64,000 bases of DNA from NCBI RefSeq assembly GCF_032854445.1, contig NC_088306.1, forward strand, positions 19,065,764-19,129,763, in the 5' to 3' direction. The number at the start of each line of letters is the position of its first letter. Positions within the stretch are counted from its first letter, which is position 1. The notes beneath the pieces were generated by a model. The model worked only from the letters and a program-made list of their open reading frames with translations. It did no database searches and was not told where the DNA came from. The translations under genes were made by a program, and so were the position numbers. The DNA is from Liolophura sinensis (taxonomy: Eukaryota > Mollusca > Polyplacophora > Chitonida > Chitonidae). This document shows, piece after piece, positions 32,871 through 44,472 of this stretch.

Positions 32871-34243
32871 CTTCACTTCCGGAAACACATAACCTCTACA
32901 CATGTATCATGTACCAACCTGTTTTACCACATAATAATCAACACAAACTCTTCAATCCTACATTACATTTTTGGTACTGACGGTTTTTAACATACATGTA
33001 TATATGCATATGAGGATATACATTTATTTCTTAACATTGTGCACAGAGAAATAGCATTCTAAAAAGCAGCCTATGTGTTTTTCCCCATGCCCTTTCATTT
33101 TCACATCCTGGAAAAGCAGACTCCAGTAATTAACTCCTGCAATATATATGCATGTATCTGTGCATATGGAATGCATGTACATACTATCATAATTAGCAGA
33201 AACCTATTAGTAAGGTCAGCTCCATCTGCATGAGTAGTAATAGCAACTACCGTAAATGACTATAAATTTTGTCCATGACGAACCATTTTTCCCAATTCTA
33301 AGAGTTCTACTGATAATAGAAAGGTATTTTGAGGTTTGCTTGGAACATGGGATAATATTCCACTGGAAAATTGCGAGTTTTCAGCACCGAAAATAAGATT
33401 TTGTGAAATTTATTTGGCTCTACAAATGCTCTTTTGTAGGCGAAACTTTCGATCATTTAGGGTAATGTGAAAGTATGGAAGATGAGAAAATAATATGGCA
33501 CCAGATGTATTCATTCTTATCTGGCTTTGCACACCAAACCTGTCAGTATGTATTAAGAGAGAGAAAAAAAATGCAATCCATTCATTCACCTTGTGAATGG
33601 CTTTATACTCCTATAAAGTACATTTGATCTCTTCATTAAGGAGATTTCAAATCAAATATATTTTATTAATATGGCCATCATGAGGTTATGACACCACTGT
33701 TTTTATGATTTACCCGAAAATAAAGTTAAATTGCTTCAAAATGCATCAAGTAAAGATGCAAATGAATAACCTTTCCTAACCAATTCCTTCGGTTCACTTC
33801 AAAGTCAAGTCTTGCCACATATGTATGTTTTGTGTTTTATAGGTATGTCATACCTAACAATTTTTCAGTTATATAATGACGAGGAGTCATTAGGTGTTCA
33901 AGCCCTTCAGTACACAGAATATGTTAGTGTGACAAAAGGCTAATGCAGTAGTCAAGGTGAAAGAGGCCCCTGGTTGAGATAAGCCCATGTCACTACACAG
34001 GTAATGCCTGAAGGTATCCGTCTGTCTGTCAGGCCTTGGGGGGGGAAAGTACCTTTATGTACATGAAAGTGACCTTAGGCCAACCACTGGACCAAGTTAA
34101 TTAAAACAGATAAGAACGGTTAAAGGACTTCTCACCTGAAGCAGATAGGGATCAAACAGAAACCTCTCACAGTAACCTTAACACTTTACCGGGGGTGGGG
34201 GGGGGGGCGACAAGGGGCAGGTAAGGATAATGTGAAACCTATC
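32871..34243. other. Non-coding; dispersed repeat near 33.84 kb
   Basis: 33836-33905 shares ACGAGGAGTCATTAGGTGT-like sequence with 24720-24800. A G-rich run sits at 34193-34207. No gene recognised. Confidence 0.5.
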
Positions 34244-34463
34244 GTACTTTAATTCTTCAACCATTTCGCATGTTGCAAGGTGCTCATTCAAGCAAATTCT
34301 GAGGACATTATTCTGTGCACGCTGATACAACTATACTTTTTTTTTGAGGCTTGGAATTGGCCAATCCAACCAATCAAGTTTTGTCTCCAAAATCAAATTA
34401 GAAGTGTGCATAAATTGCACTGAAAGTTGCTCTTTCATATGCAAAAGGTTGAGGAATTAGTGT
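34244..34463. mobile_element. Foldback MITE-like element, family M3
   Basis: Left arm TTTAATTCTTCAACCATTTC; the right-arm complement reads CACTAATTCCTCAACCTTTT. The interior is shared with 27196-27388. Confidence 0.75.
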
Positions 34464-35315
34464 ACTCACAGGGATCCTTAGCTTCTTATTTTCAGAAAAC
34501 TCTGAAAATCCTGATTTCGCTTAAAAATCAGCCAAAATCAGCTGGAATAATCTCTGTAATAATGGAGCCAAATTAAACTTAATGATGCAAATTCTTCTTT
34601 GTTTTCTCTCTAAATTCATGGCATAAACCCTGAAGACCTACCTGTAGTACAAAAGTATCCAATTTACTTGTTACATGATCTGGTACAACACATGAAATAT
34701 AACTTCAGGCCTCATCCTCAGTCCATATATGTAGATATATATATATATATATATTATACCTATGCATACTGGCATATCATGAAAATGTGCCTGTATATAA
34801 GCTTATACATATTTATAAATACACGGTAGCATTTTTTCCTTCCAGGAGAACAATGAAAATCAGTCAAGGTTTTCATAAGGTGGAATACAATGTGGTTTAG
34901 TCAGTCACAAAAAATCTGTATTGGCATGCACATATATTAGCTCCCCTAATATAGACATTCCGACTTTGTTCCCATCCATGTACATGCAGTGCCTTCTATA
35001 AAATATGCCTAAGGCTATATGTACATGTATTTGACAACTGGAATCACTACTTTGCAAGAGCTTGAACAAGTCCATGCTAGTCATTTATAGCCTAATTGAT
35101 GGATTAATTAAAATCCTCTTTATATCAGAATACTGCATTATTTCAAGCAGTTGTGGATAATGGATAACAAAAAAAAAAATGGTTCAGGGATTGGTGTTGG
35201 GGTTTGAACCAACTACCATTGCGACTAACTTTTTATTTATTAGGTAATCTAGTTTATATTGCAGCTGTCAGCTATACGGGTTACGTTAAGTCAAATCAAA
35301 TCAGGTATTAAATAG
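34464..35315. other. Non-coding, nothing recognised
   Basis: AT-rich with a short (AT)n near 34736. No gene recognised. Confidence 0.45.
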
Positions 35316-35605
35316 ACCTTTTTGTATATTCTGGCTCAGTGGTATACGGTGTGACTCTGCTTGCTTGAGACCAGCAACCCTTGATCAATGAGGTGGAGTT
35401 GACAACTACAGTATTGTGATGGGAAGTTTGTCTGTTCTGGCTTAGTGATCTAAGGCGTAAATTGCTCGAGACCCAGTAAACCTGGACCAATGAGATGGAG
35501 GTTTCAGCTACAGACTTGTGTGGCAAGTTTGTTTGTTTGTTCTGACTCAGTGATCTAAGGTGTGACTGGCTTTTGAGACCAACAGCTAATGACCAATTTG
35601 CTGGA
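35316..35605 (+). repeat. Tandem triplet of a tRNA-like SINE-head unit, about 100 bp each
   Basis: Three units begin TTCTGGCTCAGTGGTATACG (about 35330), TTCTGGCTTAGTGATCTAAG (about 35436) and TTCTGACTCAGTGATCTAAG (about 35538). Each continues to GAGACC and, in the first two, GATCAATGAG or ACCAATGAG. The opening resembles a tRNA box A, and CCCTTGATCAATGAGG matches the SINE at 336. Confidence 0.75.
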
Positions 35606-35656
35606 CTTTTCAGCATCATGTATCATACATGTACATGTATGTAAAAAAGTCTGTCT

Positions 35657-35815
35657 GGTACATGCACCTAAGCCAGGTACATATGCCTCACACTGGTACA
35701 TGCGCCTCAGTCTGGTACATGCACCTAAGCCAGGTACATATGCCTCACACTGGTACATATGCCTCACACTGGTACATGCGCCTCAGTCTGGTACATGCGC
35801 CTCAGCCTGGTGAAT
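35657..35815. repeat. 19-bp minisatellite, nine units
   Basis: GGTACATGCGCCTCAGTCT-like units at 35657, 35676, 35695, 35714 and onward. The Tyr/His/Met-rich open frames across it are artefacts. Confidence 0.95.
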
Positions 35816-37522
35816 TTTTTCTGGGTTTTGGCTGGATTGCCACAATCCTAACCCTGGCTACTGCAGTTACATGCATACAAGCAAAATCTTCCTTGTAGTC
35901 AGTACAGTAATACACAACACCTCTATCCAATAAATGAATAAATAAAATATGTGATTTTAAGCAATCATGAAAATATTTAAACATGCAACTGAATTTTTAT
36001 GAGGTTCTTAAATGCTCTTCAGTCTCTCTTCCTCGTCACTTGGTACCTGTCTTAACCTCGTATCCCCTAACTTCACCCCCCCACCCCCTGTCAACCGCCA
36101 CCCACCCCCACGCAAATCATTATAAGGTCAAGTTCCAACACATGGCATTTGAGATCTCTATATGAAGTGCAATCCCAATAGAATAGTCATGGAAGCTGAT
36201 AAAAGGACAGCCTCTCCTTCTCTGGTCATATTTAGACTCGCTGCAGTCATTAGTTCCCATGGCAACTGGTATTAATAAGCCAATCAGGTTACAAAAAAAA
36301 CTTGTTTCAATATCAAACAGCAGCAGTATGACGAATATCTCAGGCAAAAATTCCCCAGCTTGAACAGGATCAAATCTGGACCTTTTTTTTTTCGCCTTAG
36401 TGTTTTTTTTGGGGTTACATCCGATTTTTTTTTTTCATTGTACAGCAACTGCAGAGTTGGACGGGCTGAACAAGTCAACAGGGAGTCGGCATATTAGGCT
36501 CGCAGTCACTATTTCATCAATCAATGATTGGATTAGAACCAGCCAACTAGATCTGTTCAGCCTTCCATTTCTACCAGCTGATCTACACAGAGCATGGCAA
36601 CCATGAGGCTCACTATGGGGGTATTGCAATGGCGTGCTTGAAGACAGCTACATGTACACATGTAAATGTACAATGCTAAACACATGAAATGTTTGAGATC
36701 TACGTACATTTATTCACATCCTTGATGCTTTATTTAGGTACTAATGATTTTCACAGATCTGAAAACAATTATGACAAACTGCTTTGCACAAAAACCTTAT
36801 AATTAACATGTTGCACGTTTCAATGCAAGCCCTGTAAACTGAAACCTGATAACATAAAAAACAATTATGGATCATGATCAAGAGGAAGTTCATTTAGAAT
36901 CAAATCAAAATATAACTCTTGGTTATACTTGAATTTGTCATCATGACTACGATCTATTGAAATAGTTAACCTCTCAGTCAGCACTAAATGCCTGGCATGA
37001 CTCTTGCTGTTTCCTTTTTTTTTCATCAAAATATCAGGATCACATGCATATTATGCAATATTACATACATTTATTACAATTTTCTCTCTGTCACCAAATA
37101 CAAGCAATGTATGTAAACCAATAAAATGTTCCAGGAGGGAACAATGTACACATAAAATCAATACATTCTCAATCTGTTGGTCTGCACTTTAGATTTCCCT
37201 GCCATACATACATTAGGCTAACTGTGTTCAGATCACACACCCACAAGTTTCAGTTCTGTTTGAATCATTGATTTAAAAATATTCCAGAATCTGGAGGCGT
37301 ATTACAGCTGCTTCATCCATATTTATTCTCTCATTTTTTTTTGTAATGAGAAAATTTAATTTTAATTTATCACTCATATTTTTTTAAAATCGGTTTGATG
37401 ATTTTTCCTGGAACACATTTTGATAACTGCTCCTGTAATTCACATGAAGTTTCACTAAAATATGTTGTCGCGAGTGTAGCAAAAAACCTGAAATCTGAAC
37501 GTGGCTTATTAAATCAGCTTTT
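35816..37522. other. Non-coding, includes an X-box-like motif
   Basis: No gene recognised. Two GC-richer patches (36160-36280 and 36440-36610) hold homeodomain-like CATCAATCAATGATTGGATT and an RFX-type site, and could be regulatory. Confidence 0.4.
36253..36266. promoter_or_regulatory. RFX X-box-like palindrome
   Basis: GTTCCCATGGCAAC matches the RFX X-box pattern of inverted GTTNCC and GGNAAC half-sites. Motif match only. Confidence 0.4.
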
Positions 37523-37657
37523 AGCCAGAGCACGGGTGGAAAACCCATAACCATCCTTAGGTTGCAGAGGAAGCCAGCATGAGCCGCACTGTTAAGAGAC
37601 TCCTGGATCATTGCGTCGCGCTGGCACGCTAACCATCTCGGCAACCGTAGCCCCTGC
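37523..37657 (-). mobile_element. SINE fragment, main family, with tRNA-like head
   Basis: The minus strand begins GGGGCTACGGTTGCCGAGAT, then GGTTAGCGTGCCAGCGCGAC, GGCTCATGCTGGCTTCCTCT and AAGGATGGTTATGGG. The 3' half is absent. Confidence 0.8.
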
Positions 37658-39599
37658 ATGGAGTATCTAATTATAGGTATTATTTATATTTTTGTAAAAT
37701 TTCAAACAATAGGAAGGCATTATGACCAATTTCATCACAACAGATCTCTGATTAACAGTGTTTGTGTTGTGGGCAAAGCTGACTAGATAAGCCACCAGCT
37801 AACGGCAAATTTCTGGTTAATTACAAATTTGTTAATCTCTCCATCTACCTAGCAAGCACTAGAGATATAGTGTATGTTATTAAACCTCTACACTCTTCGG
37901 CTTCTCTAAGCGACAATCAACTTATCAGGTCATCAAGTAAGGTTTCGCACACCTTTTCTACAGGTTTTTCCCCCTCTACTTTACCAGCAGGTGAAACCGG
38001 TGCTTAGTTTTCGTTAGAAAAAAGATGGCAACACAACACCTAAGTACAATGCAATTCACCTTCCACCGATGAAAACTTTGATGTAGATTTATAGGATGTC
38101 CATCACCTGAAGTTATTTTTGCATGGCAGAAATACAGTGTGTTTGAAATAATGTTTTTTTCCTTAACACATACTGGCATTGTATACTTACAATTTTGTTT
38201 ATTAAATCAAACACATATTTTTAACAATACTATCAAAAAGATATTTTATAACAGGCTTGCAAAGTTCTGACAACAATGATTCACAATTAAAAATATTTGA
38301 ACTTCTGCCTCCAGAATCACTAAAAATATAAAATTTTCAAATATTAAATGTCATATTATAAAAAATGTTAATAATCCAATACACTGTACATGGATTTAAA
38401 GAAAAAATTAAAATCAGGGCAACATGTTGTGGGTGGGTGTGGGGGTGGGGGTGGGGGTGGGGGTGGGGGGTAGTGAATAGAAGTGACTAGTTGCATATGT
38501 CTAGATCTGAGCTCTAAATTAAAATACTAGAAAAGCAAAGTCTGTGTTGTATATGTTGTATATAGCTTGATGGAAGGATGCAGACAGACACTGTGCAGGC
38601 AACTACCAGTAAATATACAAAAAGAAAAAACTCAGCATTACAAAAACAGTCTTTGAGGTGAGAGGGACATCAGGTTAAACTGACAGGAAGATTGCTATAT
38701 CACATTTCATCTATTTTACATAAAATTGTAATTACTCTAACAGCTGGCTGTCTTAACTGCTGTACACCATTAAAATCAGTCAACTGTGAAATATATGTGA
38801 CATCAGAAGGTCACTCTCAAATAGAAGCTACACTTTCAAATGCATTGCACTAAAAACTACAAGGGTTTTTTTTTTTAATTATTATTATTTTTTTGTAAGT
38901 CTGTGGTGGCGGGGGTGAGAGAAAAATGAAGCTAATTGATACACTGTTTGCGTTTCAAACACAAGCCCACGTGGGTTTCCAGGGAAACTAACCACGTCAT
39001 ACAATAAATCACACAGATACGGTAGGATAGGGCTACACTTTACGAGAAGTAAAATGCAAATACTTGATGTGGCCTTACCACGTGTTCATGCGACCTCAGC
39101 AAAAATAGGACCTACAAATCTGGGTCGCCGATGAAAGTATTTCATTCACAAAACGGGAGAGTGGGCTGAGAATTCAGCGAAATGACGACAGATACGCTCT
39201 GGTACGGATTGGTCAACATATGATACCCAGTCTGCTATTCTGTAAATTTGTAATTAACCTAGAAGTACATCTGTCAGTTTTAAACTGACTCACTTGTTCA
39301 CAAAATTACATCATAAAAAACACACACAAAAATAAAAGAGACGTATGGTATTAAATGGTCGGACAGAGGAAAAAAGAATTTTCCACGACTATACTAAAAT
39401 GTTAAGCTTTGGATTCGAAGCATCGATATTCGCTGTTCAACAATGTGTGCCATACCAATGTACTGAATAAGATCTGTTCATTTGGTTGATCATTGTTGGC
39501 AAATTATCGTCACTGTGTGCACAGTTCTAAACCACTGTGAGAGAGCCAAAGCCTTTTAAACAAAATTTGCATTTGCTAAAATGTTTAAAAGGACAAAAT
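37658..39599. other. Non-coding; G-rich tract
   Basis: No gene recognised. Includes the G-rich tract at 38431-38470 and several T/A tracts. Confidence 0.45.
38431..38470 (+). repeat. GGGGGT tandem, G-quadruplex-prone
   Basis: GGGTGGGTGTGGGGGTGGGG continuing as repeats of TGGGGG, with more than four G runs of at least three. Confidence 0.9.
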
Positions 39600-39810
39600 T
39601 TATCCTGGAACAAGACGGTTTTTGGCTGGCAGGAAATGTTCGCGTGCCGCCATTTTTCCCCACTTGGAGGACGGCAAGATGGAAATAACTGCAGTATCTC
39701 CCGATCGGTATGAAGAAATACCGCTACACGATTGAGTACAATTTGCGATGTTTCTTGCCAGTTTTGTCTAATACCTTACAGTTGGCATGCAGTGAAACAA
39801 ATTTACCTAC

Positions 39811-39849
39811 CTCGTTTTCATTAGATATTGGTACATCTACCAGAGACAT
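39811..39849 (-). other. Possible first exon (start codon, 13 codons, splice donor)
   Basis: On the minus strand an ATG at 39849 opens MSLVDVPISNENE and ends at a strong donor, GAG|GTAGGT. A TATA-like box lies about 125 bases upstream. If joined directly to the acceptor at 25924, the reading continues with Asn-Gly-stop, ending two bases before the RING ATG. It would then act as an upstream open frame in the 5' leader of the RING-SH2-pseudokinase gene. It could instead begin an unrelated gene or be chance. Confidence 0.3.
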
Positions 39850-39899
39850 GGCATGATCCCCAAGTATGTCTTTTGCTGCGAAACCCAAGATGTATCCCC

Positions 39900-39990
39900 G
39901 GAGTGTGGGTCTCTGAGGCGCTCAACCTGGGGGTATCGCCGAGCGGGCCAAGCGTAAAAACGATTCTAGCTCTTAAATAGGCTGTGTCAA
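39900..39990 (-). promoter_or_regulatory. Candidate minus-strand promoter
   Basis: Minus strand reads CCTATTTAAGAG (TATA-like, about 39972-39983), followed by a GC-rich, CpG-containing stretch (about 39900-39955) and the ATG/donor pair at 39849-39809. Further into the presumed first intron are two YY1-like sites (GCCGCCATTTTT at 39647-39658 and CAAGATGG at 39675-39682), a combination common near animal promoters. Sequence context only. Confidence 0.3.
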
Positions 39991-42445
39991 GAAATATTCG
40001 ATAAAGTTACGTCAATGTGAAAACATCTATGTCACAGTATTTAATAATAGGAAAAATCCGATTGACGTCACTGGATATGGGCTATTTGGCCTACCTTAAA
40101 AAAAAGTATTATACATTTAATAAACGCATCATGAACGCTCAATCATAAATTTATATAAAAAAAAACTAAAGAATTAAGGAAAGAAAACCAGACAGACAAT
40201 ATCATAAATGAGCTCCCGCTCTAGCTTTGAAATGAACGAAACGGATATTAAAAATTTCAGGGAGTGGTTACTTCCTGAATCGTTCAAATATACGCCCACA
40301 AACTCAATCACAGATTATAGCCCTTAGCCTATATACAGGTCTATATAGGCAATTTTTTATGTCAACAAACCATGTGGTTCACTATTACAAGGGACCTATC
40401 TAGGTTATCGACGGCAAGACAAACTACTGTGTACAAACAAGTGGCGTTTAAATATAAAGAGCACTAGTCTTATGTGCTTTTTCACTTTCCAGCTCATTCT
40501 TAATGTATATAGCACCTTGAGAACGTTTTCTACCGGTACTAGGTCAGTAGGAACGGACAGAATAAGCCTATGGAAACCTATACACATATAGGTGTTTATA
40601 TTTAACTCCTAATTTCATATTAACCAGACATGAAGAAAGAAAAAAAATATTAAAAAATGCCCTCTCGAAACGTTTGTGAACCCCAGCGGAAAGTTCGAAT
40701 CCTGTTCCTGTCAAAATTTGTCTTTGCCACAACGTGACATATAATCGATGAATAAGAAATTCCACCAATATGATGTCTTCATGAGAGCGCCCCCCTCCCT
40801 CAAAGCACCGCCCCACACTCGCCCAAATATTTTACGTACTTTAAATAAAATAAAGTAAAAGAATAAATATTCTACGTATATACAGAAGTGAGGGCAATTA
40901 AAGAATGTAAGGAGCTTTATTTTTTTTATATATTTTTGGGAGAAATTAGAGACTTAAATAGAAAGCATAAACCTGTTTTGTGTGAATTAATTTGTTCACT
41001 ATTTGTTTCCACTTTCGCTCCACTCTCATGCATATATTATTTTTCCTTCCATAAAAACACGCATCGCCTACAAAACTTGACGTGTTTACAGCGGAAGTCA
41101 TCAAAATAAATAAAAGCCGTTTTCTAAGTGAAATTGTCACTTTAATGTGTAATTTACGCGCTGTGCAAGTTTGAAGAAAAGTCACATTGTGTGTGACCTG
41201 ACGCATCAAGGTAGACTTCCAGGTGACGTTTGACGGGTCTAGATTCGCTAATTTTGAAGACTGGCGACTGAGTCGATGAAAAAGACCTCTCATCCGCCTC
41301 ATTTGTCAATGGCTGTAGTAAAACAAGATGAGCTGATGGAAGAATTGTTCTTGATGTAACCGACAATCCCGTTGCGGACTTGACAGCTGATGCACGGCCT
41401 GATGATGGATTAGACCTCGGTAAATACACATATGCGAATATATAATATACAGACAGCGAAAAACTAGAAACACGAATGTCCGAACGAAACATTGTGCACT
41501 TCCAACGAACATAAGTTTTATAAAGCATATATAAAATGATAAATCCATGTATGTATAGTTAATGTGGTATCCGGTATAAGTAAATATTTTCCAAAAAGCA
41601 TCGCATATGCAGATTCTAATCCATAAATTATGTCATTTTATATATAATTGAGTTACAAAATCGTGTATGTATAGGCCTCATGTTAATATATATGTACGAA
41701 CAAAATCTCCGTACGAATTAAGTTTCATGAACGTTTTCCCGAGATATAGGCTAAGTACTGTACCGACACTCTCTGAAAACGACCCACACACGATGTATAC
41801 ATGTTATTGTAGCGATGTCATCACACAGCGACATGAACAAATTTGTTGCACAGAATTATGAACACGTGTATTTTGCCACAATATACAGCTAGTGCATATA
41901 TGTACCGCACGTAAACAGTTGTTTTCAGAGAGCATTTCGGAGTGCATATTTTCCAAAGACGAGCAATATAACTCATATATATATCTGGTCTTAAATTTAC
42001 ATTAAAGTTTATTTAAATATTTTCTAGAAAATGACCGATGATCTATATGGTAAATACATAGTTTGAAAAAAAAATTATATAGATAAAAAGGACACGTGTC
42101 CCAAATAGATTTCTAAACGTCTATTGAAAAACGAGACAAAACTCTCCTGCTCAAGGTTTTCATTCATTTCATTAATAATTTATAATCATTTATGGCCATG
42201 CATATGATGTGTAAACGTCTTTCACATGTGATACACTTTTCATGTTTGAATGCATGCTCATTTCATACCAGGCGTGTTTTCCCCGAATATATATATAACA
42301 AATGAGTTAATATTTCATTTATTTATTTTATTGGCTCATGTTTAAAGCATAAAGTATTTAAAGGTTAAAATATATAGTTTAAGGTTCATCATCAAGACCA
42401 CTACATAAAAACTGTATAAAAATATTTTCATTATTACTTTTTTAA
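39991..42445. other. Mostly non-coding; one patch with coding-like frames
   Basis: 41100-41430 has fewer stops and higher GC than its surroundings, with overlapping open frames on both strands (see findings). Nothing else recognised. Confidence 0.4.
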
Positions 42446-42736
42446 GTGTTCGAATGTTTGAATTCTGTGGGGGTGGGGTAGGAGGGGGGAGGTGTTCCCG
42501 GGTGGTTATACTCTGATGTCACAAGAAGTTTTTCTCACTCTAAACACTTTTCATGTTGGAATATAGGTCTTATTACGCATGAGTCAAACAATACCTAAAT
42601 TATATTCACAAAAATTTCTCCGGTGAATGGATGAGTAGTCCATAAAGAAACAAACGCGATGTGACGTCAGAATACTTTATACCACCGACAGTTGGTCCAT
42701 TAAGTCCATCTTAGAATTTAAATATTTGAATGCTTT
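42446..42736. mobile_element. Foldback MITE-like element, family M2
   Basis: Left GTTCGAATGTTTGAATTCTG and right TCTTAGAATTTAAATATTTG, with internal CTCTGATGTCACAAGAAG near the left end and GATGTGACGTCAGAATACTT near the right. Matches 2752-3030. Confidence 0.75.
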
Positions 42737-42831
42737 TAATTTTATTCATAAACGCTAAAAATGTACGAATAAAAGTACACTTAGGTAGATATAGTTCTCA
42801 ACTATTTATATTTCAATTTTGAGCTGATTTT

Positions 42832-42850
42832 TCTCTCTCTCTCTCTCTCT
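42832..42850. repeat. (CT)n microsatellite
   Basis: Nearly pure CT repeat following a T tract. Confidence 0.9.
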
Positions 42851-42906
42851 TTTTTAAATGACTTTAAAATAATTCTCAGTACTGCGAACGTTATATATAA
42901 GGTCCT

Positions 42907-43100
42907 GACGGGCCCATTTGTCTGGAGCCAGTGAGCTCACGGGTTCGAATCTACCCACTTTTCATTCGGCCGCGGCTTTGTCCGGTATAACTCACGGAGG
43001 TCAGTACATGGTTTATCACGAACACCCAGGTTTCTATGAGAGAAAATTGTTGAGTAGGCTTATATGGCGTTCAACGTCAATAAATAAATAAACAAATAAA
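42907..43100 (+). mobile_element. tRNA-derived SINE, second family
   Basis: Box-B-like CACGGGTTCGAATCTACCCA, a body with GGCCGCGGCTTTGTCCGGTA, and a CAATAAATAAATAAAC tail. Confidence 0.7.
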
Positions 43101-44435
43101 AACTTATCTTGCAGGTCTTTTTATAGCAGACCAAATATATGTACAAAAATGACGACAAAGCTGTATAAGGTAATACAGAATTTTTCACCTATGAACACGC
43201 CAATACAGATCTGTAGCAGTATTATACATGTATATGCATGTATCCAAGTCCACAGGAGAAGTATACAGCCTTGCGCAGTGTATGGTCGTTTGTGGGTCGG
43301 TCACCATCCTCAGTCAATCTAAGACGGGAAACGCTTTAATGAGCAGGAAGTAACACGTGATATAGGAAATTAGGCTTTGATGAAGTTCGCCTGGTGTGAC
43401 GTATACATACATATACATTGGAACCCATTCGGCTGTTTCCGGAAACTTTCGGGTAAGATCGATTCTCATGCGTGAATTTATCTCGGCGAATGCATGACGT
43501 GCAGAACTGTAGATATATGAATAGGCAAGTGCTTATTCTATATAGACTTTACTCACCTGATTGCAAGGTAATCTCTTACAATTTTAATAAAACAACTGAA
43601 AAATTATATATAAGTAACAAAATCATAAAGATTTTACTTACAAACCCAAACATAACAATGTACTTATGTATACATATATTACACGAAGATTCTGAAATCT
43701 AAATTCGCGACTAGACCAGAATAAATCGTCTGCGGCTTCAAAGTTTTTAGCTTAGTTTTATTTCTGAATATGACGTACATGGTGTGGCCGAACATATGAA
43801 GCTCCTCAACTTTCTTCTTGGGACGTAAAATGTCTATAATTTACAGTTTTTCTGTAAAGCCCCAGTAGTGAGTCTGGACACATACAGCCGGAGATGAAGC
43901 CAGTATGAGCTGGAATTCATCTGAATGATGAAACCATATATATAAATCGATTGCAATTGAACCCTTGTTTATTATACTATATAGCTAATTGCCTGATTAT
44001 GTTGGTTACTTTTAATAGTTTTATATAAATTGTCAAAGAAAAAAAATCATGGTGATATGCTAAATGTGCGCAAATAACATTGGCGATACCAAGTCCACAA
44101 AGGGTAGGGGAGATAACTCTCATCGCACTGTTAACATTGGAACCATAGCAGGCTGCGTGGTGGTCCACAAGGCTATCACCAACTGCAATAGCGTTCTGAA
44201 AAAGTAGCTGTTTACAGCGGTTTTATGTGTGAAAACTAGCCTGGCACACGAGGTGTTGTTGTTGGTTGTTGTAATAAAGGGTCTGACTAGTTTTCTTCAT
44301 CCGTATGGCGACTGGCGTTTTATGCGTTGTGGAGAAAGGCTGAGTAACCGTACAATCCATCCTGAGAAAAGCGCGGATTAATATTGAAGTTGGATCCAAT
44401 ATAATTCTAATACTACTAATTATTATCTTCAATAC

Positions 44436-44472
<37 letters not shown>

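Noticed and set aside
39895-39960. tRNA-Leu/Ser-like gene on the plus strand
   Set aside because: ATCGCCGAGCGGGCCAAGCG resembles a D-arm, but no acceptor stem, anticodon arm or T-arm can be paired.
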